Shown piece by piece: positions 34,697 through 42,055 of a DNA stretch of 64,000 nt. Each line of letters begins with the position of its first letter. Within the stretch, counting starts at the first letter, position 1. The DNA is taken from positions 248,001 to 312,000 of the forward strand of contig OZ251509.1 of NCBI GenBank assembly GCA_965242855.1, in the 5' to 3' direction. A model generated the notes under the pieces. That model did not search any database, was not told where the DNA came from, and saw nothing but the letters and a program-made list of their open reading frames with translations. Source of the DNA: WTGU01 sp965242855. Lineage in GTDB: Bacteria; Pseudomonadota; Alphaproteobacteria; UBA828. The position numbers and the translations under genes are program-made.

Positions 34697-36130
34697 CTGC
34701 CCGGAATCGCCGCGTTCGGCGCTTATCTGCCGCGCCGCCGCCTGCAACGATCGGCCATCGCCGAGGCCAACGCCTGGTTCGACGCCTCCCTCCGCGCGCT
34801 CGCCCGGGGCGAGCGGACGATGGCCAACTGGGACGAGGACCCGGTCACGATGGCCGTGGAGGCGGCGCGGGACATGGGCAGGGCCGGCGAAGCCGACGCC
34901 GTGGTGCTGGCTTCGACCACGCATCCGTTCGCCGTGCGCCAGAACGCCGGCATCGTCGCGGAGGCCCTGACCCTGGGCCGCCATCTGCGCACCATGGACG
35001 TAGGCGGCGGACTGCGTGCGGCGACGACGGCCCTCCTGAGCGCGCTGGACAGCGCCGCCGCCGGGCGCGGGCCGGTGCTCGTCGCGGCGGCGGAAAGGCG
35101 CAAGGCCCGGGCCGGCAGCCCGATGGAGATGCTCTCCGGCGACGGCGCGGCGGCGCTGCTCGTCGGTGGCGGCGGCGGCATCGCGCGGCTGGCGGGGGCA
35201 GCGACCGTCAGTGTCGATTTCATCGACCATTTCCGGGCCGGCGGCCACGACTTCGACTACGACTGGGAAGAACGCTGGGTCCGCGACGAAGGCTGGATGA
35301 AGCTGGTGCCGGAAGCGGTCGGCCGGGCGCTCGCCCATGCCGGCGTCGCCGCCGTCGACATCGACCACATGATCGTGCCGAGCCATCTGCGACGGGTGCC
35401 CGAGGGCGTCGCCGAAAAATGCGGCGTGGCGCGGGAGGCCGTCGCCGATCCGCTGATCGGCACCGTCGGCCAGTGCGGCGCGGCGCATCCGCTGCTGATG
35501 CTGGCGGCGGTGCTGTCGAAGGCGGAACCGGGGCAGAGGATCGTCGTCACGGGCTTCGGCCAGGGCTGCGACGCGCTGGTGTTCGAGGTCGGGGGAGCGA
35601 TCGCAGCCAGCCGGCCGGCTCTGGGCGTGCCCGGCTGGCTGGCGCGGCGCGTCGAGGAGACCAACTACGCGCGGTTCCTGACCTATGCCGGGGTCGTCGA
35701 ACGCGAATACGGCAAGCGGGCCGAACTCGACCGTTCGCCCGCCCTGACGGCGCACTACCGCGACCGCGAAGGCATCACCGGGTTCGTAGGCGGTGCGTGC
35801 GGACGCTGCGGCACCGTGCAATATCCGAAGGCGCGCTACTGCGTGAACCCGCAATGCCGCGCCAGGGATACGCAGGAGCCGCGTCCGATGGCCGACCTGC
35901 CGGCGCGGGTCAAGACCTTCACGGCCGACCGCCTGGTGTTCTCCATGGACCCGCCGGCCTATTTCGGCCTCGTGGAGTTCGAGGGCGGGGGGCGGACGAT
36001 GGTGGACTTCACGGACGTCGAGCCGGAGGCCTTCGACGTGGGCACCCGCGTGACCATGCGCTTCCGGATCAAACACGTGGATGCGCGACGGGGAATGCGC
36101 CAGTATTTCTGGAAGGCGGCGCCCGCCTGA
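34697..36130 (+). CDS. HMG-CoA synthase-like (thiolase superfamily) protein fused to a DUF35 OB-fold domain, apparent CTG start
   Basis: The protein has 477 residues if started at CTG 34697. The first ATG in frame (34820) would delete the conserved family N-terminus GIAAFGAYLPRRRLQRSAIA, and no ATG/GTG/TTG exists between the in-frame stop at 34661 and 34820. GGAGAG lies about 7 nt before the CTG. The thiolase-like part runs to about residue 330 (GQCGAAHPLLMLAAVLSKA, VTGFGQGCDALVFEV). The usual catalytic Cys region reads MDVGGGLRAATTALL, without Cys. The C-terminal DUF35 part has a zinc ribbon (GGACGRCGTVQYPKARYC) and an OB fold ending in VDFTDVEPEAF. DUF35 proteins bind acyl-CoA and bridge thiolase/HMGS partners. 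A thiolase follows 24 bp downstream. Confidence 0.82.
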   Translation: MPGIAAFGAYLPRRRLQRSAIAEANAWFDASLRALARGERTMANWDEDPVTMAVEAARDMGRAGEADAVVLASTTHPFAVRQNAGIVAEALTLGRHLRTMDVGGGLRAATTALLSALDSAAAGRGPVLVAAAERRKARAGSPMEMLSGDGAAALLVGGGGGIARLAGAATVSVDFIDHFRAGGHDFDYDWEERWVRDEGWMKLVPEAVGRALAHAGVAAVDIDHMIVPSHLRRVPEGVAEKCGVAREAVADPLIGTVGQCGAAHPLLMLAAVLSKAEPGQRIVVTGFGQGCDALVFEVGGAIAASRPALGVPGWLARRVEETNYARFLTYAGVVEREYGKRAELDRSPALTAHYRDREGITGFVGGACGRCGTVQYPKARYCVNPQCRARDTQEPRPMADLPARVKTFTADRLVFSMDPPAYFGLVEFEGGGRTMVDFTDVEPEAFDVGTRVTMRFRIKHVDARRGMRQYFWKAAPA

Positions 36131-36154
36131 CGCGCCGGCCGGGAAGGAGCGGAG

Positions 36155-37357
36155 ATGGGCCGCGGGATTCGAGACAAGGTGGCCATCCTGGGCATGGGCT
36201 GCTCCAGGTTCGGCGAGCGGTGGGACGTCGACGCCGCCGATCTGATGGCGGAAGCGTTCGAGGAGTGCGTCGCGGACGCAGGCATCGAGCGCGCGCGGAT
36301 CGACGCGGCGTGGCTCAGCACCGCCTTCGACGCCGTGAACGTGGGCCCCAGCGCCATCCCGCTTGCGACCGCGCTCAGGCTCGGCTACATCCCCGTGACC
36401 CATGTCGAGAACATGTGCGCGAGCGGGACGGAAGCGCTCCGCGGCGCCTGCTACGCGGTCGCGGCCGGCGCCGCCGATTTCGCCCTGGCGATGGGCGTCG
36501 AGAAGCTGAAGGACACCGGCTACGGCGGCCTGCCGGCCAGGGGCCGCGGCGTCGCCAACGACATGAAGGCGCCCGGCGTCTCCGCGCCCGGCGCCTTCGC
36601 CCAGCTCGCGGCCGGCTACCGCGGCGCCCACGGCATCGGCAAGGACGACCTGAAGCGCGCCATGGCGCATGTCTCGGTCAAGAGCCACGCCAACGGCGCG
36701 CGCAACCCCAAGGCCCACCTGCGGCGGGAAATCACCCGGGAGCAGGCCGTCGCCGCGCCCATGATCGCGGAGCCGATCGGGCTGTTCGATTGCTGCGGCG
36801 TCAGCGACGGCGCGGCCTGCGCGATCGTGACCAGGCCGGACATCGCCCGGGAGCTCGGCAAGACCACGATCGTCACGGTCAAGGCCCTGCAACTCAGCGT
36901 CTCGAACGGCGAGGAGATCGGCTTCGCCGGCTGGAACGGCGCGCATCTGAAAACCACCCGGATCGCCGCGCGGCGCGCCTACGCGGAGGCCGGCGTCGCC
37001 GATCCGCGCAGGCAGATTCGGCTCACCGAGGTCCACGACTGCTTCTCGATCACCGAACTCGTGACCATGGAGGATCTGGGCCTGGCGGCGGAGGGCCAAG
37101 CCTGGAAGGCGGTGCTGGACGGACGCTTCGACGCCGACGGCGACACGCCGTGCCAGATCGACGGCGGCCTGAAATGCTTCGGGCACCCGATCGGCGCCTC
37201 CGGCCTGCGGATGCTCTACGAGCTGTATCTGCAATTCCACGGGCGCGCCGGCCCACGCCAGGTGGACGGCCCGGGCCACGGCCTGACCCACAATCTCGGC
37301 GGCCACCCGGCGCAGAACGTGTGCAGCGTGGCCATCGTGGGCCACTACGACGGTTGA
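36155..37357 (+). CDS. Thiolase-superfamily acetyl-CoA acetyltransferase (SCP-x-like)
   Basis: The protein has 400 residues from ATG 36155, with GGAAGGAG upstream. It has the nucleophile Cys in VENMCASGTEALRGA, the catalytic LTEVHDCFSITELV region and FGHPIGASGLRMLYELY with the active-site His. The last Cys-x-Gly of classical thiolases is replaced by GGHPAQNVCSVAIVG, typical of the SCP-x/Ltp group that acts with DUF35 proteins. It is encoded with the HMGS/DUF35 fusion, recalling the thiolase-HMGS-DUF35 complexes of archaeal mevalonate synthesis and the Ltp2/DUF35 retro-aldolases of steroid side-chain breakdown. Which of these it resembles in activity is open. Confidence 0.85.
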   Translation: MGRGIRDKVAILGMGCSRFGERWDVDAADLMAEAFEECVADAGIERARIDAAWLSTAFDAVNVGPSAIPLATALRLGYIPVTHVENMCASGTEALRGACYAVAAGAADFALAMGVEKLKDTGYGGLPARGRGVANDMKAPGVSAPGAFAQLAAGYRGAHGIGKDDLKRAMAHVSVKSHANGARNPKAHLRREITREQAVAAPMIAEPIGLFDCCGVSDGAACAIVTRPDIARELGKTTIVTVKALQLSVSNGEEIGFAGWNGAHLKTTRIAARRAYAEAGVADPRRQIRLTEVHDCFSITELVTMEDLGLAAEGQAWKAVLDGRFDADGDTPCQIDGGLKCFGHPIGASGLRMLYELYLQFHGRAGPRQVDGPGHGLTHNLGGHPAQNVCSVAIVGHYDG

Positions 37358-37374
37358 CGGCCTGCCGGAACGCG

Positions 37375-37449
37375 TGGTGGGCGCTGCTGGATTCGAACCA
37401 GCGACCCCCGCCGTGTGAAGACGGTGCTCTCCCGCTGAGCTAAGCGCCC
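37375..37449 (-). tRNA. tRNA-Val(CAC)
   Basis: Read on the minus strand, the acceptor stem GGGCGCT pairs with AGCGCCC, followed by A and an encoded CCA. The D arm is TAGCTCAGCGGGAGAGC. The anticodon stem CCGTC/GGCGG (one U-G pair) encloses loop TTCACAC with anticodon CAC. The T arm is GCTGG-TTCGAAT-CCAGC. It is 75 nt including CCA. CAC reads GUG, a heavily used valine codon in this GC-rich genome. Confidence 0.95.
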
Positions 37450-37461
37450 CGATGCGCGGCG

Positions 37462-37490
37462 ATTACAGGAACCCCGCCCGCGGCTGTCAA
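37462..37490 (-). promoter_or_regulatory. Promoter of tRNA-Val
   Basis: On the minus strand there is a consensus TTGACA (37485-37490), a 17-bp spacer and TGTAAT (37462-37467), 13 bp upstream of the tRNA 5' end. This is one of the best sigma70-type promoters in the window. Confidence 0.75.
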
Positions 37491-37508
37491 GGCGCACGGG
37501 CGCGCGAG

Positions 37509-37538
37509 TTGACGCCGCGCGCGGTCGGTCGGTAGAGT
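37509..37538 (+). promoter_or_regulatory. Promoter of the polyamine-type ABC operon
   Basis: TTGACG (37509-37514), an 18-bp spacer and TAGAGT (37533-37538) lie 74 bp upstream of the ATPase start, back-to-back with the tRNA-Val promoter on the other strand. Confidence 0.5.
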
Positions 37539-37611
37539 CGGCAGCCGGCCCCGCGAGAACGAAGCCGATGGCTCACGCCCGGGCCGCGGCGGGCGCGGCG
37601 AGGGAGACGCG

Positions 37612-38694
37612 ATGAGCGACGTCGCCGTCGATCTGGTCAACGTCAGCAAGCGTTTCGGAAGGGACATCCTCGCCGTCGATGACCTCTCGCTGCGCATCGA
37701 GCAGGGCGAATACATCTCCTTCATCGGCCCGTCGGGCTGCGGCAAGACCACCACCCTGCGCATGGTCTCGGGCTTCGAGGAGCCGACCGGCGGCCGGATC
37801 ACCATCGCCGGGCGCGACTGCACCCATCTCGAGCCGCACGAGCGCAACACCGCCATGGTGTTCCAGCATTTCGCGCTGTTTCCGCACATGACGGTGGCGC
37901 AGAACGTGGAGTTCGGCCTGCGGATGCGCAACGTGCCCCAGGCCGAACGGGTCAGGCGCGCGCTGGAGATGCTCCGCGCGGTGGACATCGAGGATCTTGC
38001 CGACCGGCCGATCCAGCAGCTCTCCGGCGGGCAGCAGCAGCGCGTGGGCTTGGCGCGGGCGCTGGTGACGCGCCCCGACGTGCTGCTGCTGGACGAGCCC
38101 CTGGGCTCGCTTGACGCCAACCTGCGCCTGCGGATGCAGCGCGAGCTCAGGCGCCTCAACACCGACTTCGGGGTGGCCTTCATGCACGTCACCCATACCC
38201 AGACGGAAGCCTTCGCCGTCTCCGACCGGGTGGTCATCATGAACAAGGGCCGCATCGAGCAGGTCGGCTCCCCGGAGGGGGTGACGCACCGCCCGAAGAA
38301 TCTCTTCGTCGCCCAGTTCGTGGGCAAGAACAACATCCTGGAAGGCGAGATCGCCGGCGTCGAGAACGGCGTCGCCACGGTGGAGGGGCCTTCGGGCCGG
38401 TTCCGCGCGCCGCTGCCGCAGGGCGCGCCCGGCCGCAAGCGCTGCCATGTGGTGGTGCGGGCCAGCCTCGCCGGCCTTCTGGCGGACGGCGAGACGGCGG
38501 ACAACGCGGTCGAGGGCGAGGTGGCGTTCTCGATCTTCGAAACCTCGCAGATCGAGTTCAACGTGACCCTGCCGGGCGGCGACACCCTGCGCGTGGACGA
38601 ATACGAGCCGCCGCCGAAGGTCGCCGCGCTGCGCCCGGGCGACAAGGTGCGGGTCGGCTGGAAGGCGGACGATTCCCTGATCGTGTTCGAATGA
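37612..38694 (+). CDS. PotA-like ABC transporter ATPase (spermidine/putrescine or opine type)
   Basis: The protein has 360 residues. Walker A is GPSGCGKTTTLRMVSGFE, the signature LSGGQQQRVGLARALV and Walker B VLLLDEPLGSLDANLR, with the H-loop MHVTHTQTEAF. The C-terminal about 110 residues form the TOBE/regulatory domain (KNNILEGEIAGV). It is the first gene of a four-gene importer operon and drives uptake by the two permeases that follow. The PotA/AfuA/MalK family fits; PotB/C-like permeases downstream favour polyamine or related amine substrates. Confidence 0.92.
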   Translation: MSDVAVDLVNVSKRFGRDILAVDDLSLRIEQGEYISFIGPSGCGKTTTLRMVSGFEEPTGGRITIAGRDCTHLEPHERNTAMVFQHFALFPHMTVAQNVEFGLRMRNVPQAERVRRALEMLRAVDIEDLADRPIQQLSGGQQQRVGLARALVTRPDVLLLDEPLGSLDANLRLRMQRELRRLNTDFGVAFMHVTHTQTEAFAVSDRVVIMNKGRIEQVGSPEGVTHRPKNLFVAQFVGKNNILEGEIAGVENGVATVEGPSGRFRAPLPQGAPGRKRCHVVVRASLAGLLADGETADNAVEGEVAFSIFETSQIEFNVTLPGGDTLRVDEYEPPPKVAALRPGDKVRVGWKADDSLIVFE

Positions 38695-38751
38695 GCCGGG
38701 CGGCGCCATGGCGCGGGGAAAGCGAACGTTGAGCGAGGAGGCCGGGCGCGG

Positions 38752-39654
38752 ATGACGGCGGTGGCTCTGGATACCGCGCCCGCGGCGGCGGGGCTGACGC
38801 TGACCAGGAAGCGCGCCCGCCGGGCGCTCGCGCTGGTCGCCCTGCCCACGGTCCTGATGGCGCTCTTCTGCGGCATCCCGCTGGTCTCGGTGGTGGTCTT
38901 CAGCTTCTACAAGCCGTGGGCCTACGGCATGAAGCCGGGCTTCGTGCTCGACAACTACGCCGAGTTCTTCGCCACCGCGACCTATATGCAGACGCTGGGC
39001 TTCACCTTCCTGATCGCCGTCATCGTGCTGCCGCTGATGGTGCTGCTCTGCTACCCGGTGGCCTATTACGTCGCCTTCTTCGTGCGGAGCGAGCGCCTGA
39101 AGCTCTACATCCTGCTGCTCTGCATCGTGCCGTTCTGGACCAGCGCGCTGATCCGCATGGTGGCCTGGCTGCCGCTGCTGGGCCGCAAGGGGCTGATCAA
39201 CCAGATCCTGATGGGTATCGGGATCATCGACGAGCCGGCCGAGATCCTGCTCTACAGCGAGCCTTCCATGGTGTTCTCCATGGCGATCATCTGGTCGGTG
39301 TTCATGATCGGCCCGATCTACTTCTCCATGGCCAAGATCGACCGGCAGGTGATCGAGGCGGCGCGCGACCTCGGGGCCTCGGCGTGGACCGCCTTCTGGA
39401 AGGTCGTCTTCCCGCTCACCAAGCCCGGGCTGGCGACCGGAATCCTCTTCGTCTTCGTCGTCATGATGGGCGAATTCGCGATCCAGAAGTTCATCGGCGG
39501 CGGCAAGACGACCATGCTGGCGAACGTGCTCATCCAGCAGCAGAGCCTGCTCCAGTGGCCCATGGCCTCGGCGGTGGCGGTGGTCATGGTGCTGGTGTCG
39601 ATCCCCGTGATCGTCGGCATCTTCCACGTGGTCAAGCTGCGCAAAGAGCTCTGA
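38752..39654 (+). CDS. PotB-like ABC permease
   Basis: The protein has 300 residues with six predicted membrane segments, starting with RALALVALPTVLMALFCGIP and including PLMVLLCYPVAYYVAFFV. The cytoplasmic EAA-type loop reads AARDLGASAWTAFWKVVFPL. ATG 38752 follows GAGGAGG at a somewhat long spacing. It is coupled 3 bp before the second permease. Confidence 0.9.
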   Translation: MTAVALDTAPAAAGLTLTRKRARRALALVALPTVLMALFCGIPLVSVVVFSFYKPWAYGMKPGFVLDNYAEFFATATYMQTLGFTFLIAVIVLPLMVLLCYPVAYYVAFFVRSERLKLYILLLCIVPFWTSALIRMVAWLPLLGRKGLINQILMGIGIIDEPAEILLYSEPSMVFSMAIIWSVFMIGPIYFSMAKIDRQVIEAARDLGASAWTAFWKVVFPLTKPGLATGILFVFVVMMGEFAIQKFIGGGKTTMLANVLIQQQSLLQWPMASAVAVVMVLVSIPVIVGIFHVVKLRKEL

Positions 39655-39657
39655 GCC

Positions 39658-40539
39658 GTGCCCGAGCCCACCGCCTACCACGTCCAGAAGCTCGGCTGGG
39701 TGAAGATCGCCCTCGCGGCCTACGTGGTGATCTTCGTGCTGATGCTCTACGGGCCGTTCATCGTGATGGCCATCCTCTCCTTCCAGGGCGAGAGCGGCGG
39801 GCCGACCTTCCCCATGCAGGGGTCCAGCACCTTCTGGTACGCCCGGCTCTTCAACCCGGCCGGCACGGCGCGCGACATCGGCGAATATGTGGGCGATTTC
39901 GGCAATGCCGGTCTGCGCTCCCTGGTGCTCGCGCTGCTGACCATGTGCATCTCGACCGTGCTCGCCACCATGGCGGCGCAGGCGATGCGCACCAGGTTCG
40001 TCTTCGCCGGGCCGATCTTCTACCTCTACCTGATCGGCATCATGATCCCCGGCGTCACCGTGGGCCTGGGGCACGCGCTCTTCTGGCAGGGCATCGGCAT
40101 CGACAAGCACTGGCTGGGCACCACGTTGCCGGTCCACATCCTGTGGACCTTCCCGTTCTGCTTCATCGTGATGCTGACGGTCTTCAACCGCTTCGACCGC
40201 TCGACCGAGGAGGCGGCGATGTGTCTCGGCGCGAACGGCTGGCGGACCTTCCGCCACGTGACGCTGCCGATCATGAAGCCCGGCATCATGGCCTCGGCGC
40301 TCTTCGGCTTCACGCTTTCCTTCGACGAGTTCGCGCGCACGGTGCTGGTCTCCGGCTCGCAGAACACGCTGCCGCTGGACGTGCTGGGCGCGACCACGAT
40401 CCGCATCACGCCGCGCATCTTCGCCGTGGGCGTCATCATCACGCTCATTTCGTTCGCGGTGATCGGCATTTTCGGCTATCTCATGACCGCGAGCCGTTAT
40501 CGGCCGCGCTTCACCGGCCAGGAAGAGCATCGGGTGTAG
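39658..40539 (+). CDS. PotC-like ABC permease
   Basis: The protein has 293 residues with a GTG start 3 bp after the previous stop. There are six membrane segments, and the EAA-type loop EAAMCLGANGWRTFRHVTLP contacts the ATPase. FTLSFDEFARTVLVSG is typical of PotC/YdcV-like permeases. It pairs with the preceding permease to form the channel. Confidence 0.9.
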   Translation: MPEPTAYHVQKLGWVKIALAAYVVIFVLMLYGPFIVMAILSFQGESGGPTFPMQGSSTFWYARLFNPAGTARDIGEYVGDFGNAGLRSLVLALLTMCISTVLATMAAQAMRTRFVFAGPIFYLYLIGIMIPGVTVGLGHALFWQGIGIDKHWLGTTLPVHILWTFPFCFIVMLTVFNRFDRSTEEAAMCLGANGWRTFRHVTLPIMKPGIMASALFGFTLSFDEFARTVLVSGSQNTLPLDVLGATTIRITPRIFAVGVIITLISFAVIGIFGYLMTASRYRPRFTGQEEHRV

Positions 40540-40563
40540 GCCGCCCGCACCAGGGAGGGAAAG

Positions 40564-41919
40564 ATGGACAGCAAGCACCTCGAGGAGAAGTACGGACGTC
40601 TCGCCGACCGCATGGACCTGCACACCGCCATGGCGGCGGAGGAGAAGGTCATCAAGCGGTCCCGCGCCGCCGGGGAGGCGGAAGCGGCGGGCACGGGCAT
40701 CGACCGGCGGGGCTTCCTCGCCGCCGCCGGCGCCGCCACCGTGGCCGCCACCGCCCTGGGCGCCGGCGCCGCGCGCGCCGACATCAAGGAGCGCGTGGCC
40801 GGCATCACCCAGGACGAGCCGATGCAGACCATCGGCCTGGGCGTCTCCGTGCAGGAGCGCTTCTTCAACAGGTTCAAGGAAGACACCGGCCTCGACGTGA
40901 CGGGGACGGTGGCCGGCCTGAGCGAGATGGTCACCAAGTTCATCACCGGCGGCAACAAGACCTACTCGATGATCGAGACCAACGCCTACCGCCAGCCGGC
41001 GCTCCGCGAGGCCGAGGTGATCGTGCCCGTCCCGCGCGAGAAGATCGCCAACTGGGAGTTCGCCGATTCGCTCTACACCGAAGCCGGCCATATCGGCGCC
41101 GACGCGGTGACGGGCTGGCCCTCCGAGATCGTCTATTGGGACGAGAACAAGGATTCCTTCTACGGCGTGCCGCAGTTCTACAACATGGACGCGCTGGGGG
41201 TGCTGCCGCACAAATTCGCGCCCACCCAGCCCGATTTCGCGATCCCCGATTCGCTCGGGCTGCTCTACACCGGCAAGTGGCGGGACGTCGACGCCACCGG
41301 CAAGACCTCGATCCAGAACGACGAGCTCATGGGGCCGCCGCGCGCCTACAGCTTCCTGTGGAAGAACGGGATCATGGACCCGCCCAAGGTCGGCAATTCC
41401 GACATGCAGCCGGACGAGGTGAGGGAGGTCGTGGACTTCCTCATCGCCGCCAAGAACGACGGCGTGTTCCGCCTCATCTGGAACAACTACGGCGAGGCCG
41501 TGAACCTTCTCGCCTCCGAGGAGGTCTGGGGCATGGACTGCTGGAACCCGGTGGTCGAGGACGTGAAGAAGCGCGGCGTGCCCTGCTGGTACGTCGACGT
41601 CTTCGAGGGGACGGCCGCATGGGTGCATACCATGTGCCTCTCCAGCGAGGCGCCGGAGCCCGAGGTCGCCATGGCCTATATGGACTGGTGCCTGGACGGC
41701 TGGTGGGGCGCGGCGGTGGCGCCGCAGGGCTACTACTCCCCCTGCCCGGATCCGGTTCTCGACTACCTGACGGAAGAGCAGTACCGCCAGTGGTACATGG
41801 GCAAGGGCCGCGACACCGGCCCCAAGACCCGGCGCCAGTCGAACATCGCCTTCTGGATGGTGTGGCCGACCCACGTTTCGAGCTACATCAAGGAGTGGAA
41901 CCGCTTCAGCGCGGCCTGA
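40564..41919 (+). CDS. Tat-exported substrate-binding protein of the polyamine-type importer
   Basis: The protein has 451 residues. ATG 40564 follows AGGGAGGGA. A 43-residue hydrophilic leader precedes a twin-arginine motif (DRRGFLAAAG) and an Ala-rich export segment ending GAARA. The mature part is a PotD/spermidine-binding-like fold with TYSMIETNAYRQPALREAEV, YGVPQFYNMDALGVLPHKFA and a C-terminal YIKEWNRF. The long leader before RR is unusual; it may be a cytoplasmic retention or chaperone-binding segment. It is last in the operon, and the order ATPase-permease-permease-binder is complete. Confidence 0.88.
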   Translation: MDSKHLEEKYGRLADRMDLHTAMAAEEKVIKRSRAAGEAEAAGTGIDRRGFLAAAGAATVAATALGAGAARADIKERVAGITQDEPMQTIGLGVSVQERFFNRFKEDTGLDVTGTVAGLSEMVTKFITGGNKTYSMIETNAYRQPALREAEVIVPVPREKIANWEFADSLYTEAGHIGADAVTGWPSEIVYWDENKDSFYGVPQFYNMDALGVLPHKFAPTQPDFAIPDSLGLLYTGKWRDVDATGKTSIQNDELMGPPRAYSFLWKNGIMDPPKVGNSDMQPDEVREVVDFLIAAKNDGVFRLIWNNYGEAVNLLASEEVWGMDCWNPVVEDVKKRGVPCWYVDVFEGTAAWVHTMCLSSEAPEPEVAMAYMDWCLDGWWGAAVAPQGYYSPCPDPVLDYLTEEQYRQWYMGKGRDTGPKTRRQSNIAFWMVWPTHVSSYIKEWNRFSAA

Positions 41920-42055
41920 GCGGCGGCGCCCGACACGCCTCCGCGAGGGTCCCATCGGGCCGCCCGGCGCGGGCCGTCCGCCGCGCGGCCCAGGCCCCGC
42001 GGCGCTCGCGCGGCCCAAGCGCATCCGCACCGGGGCCGCGGGCCGTGACGCGCTG

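Noticed and set aside
41957..41991. Hairpin GGGCCGC...GCGGCCC as terminator after the binding-protein gene
   Set aside because: No T-tract, and the interval also reads as GroEL-like N-terminal coding sequence; GC-rich DNA makes such stems common.
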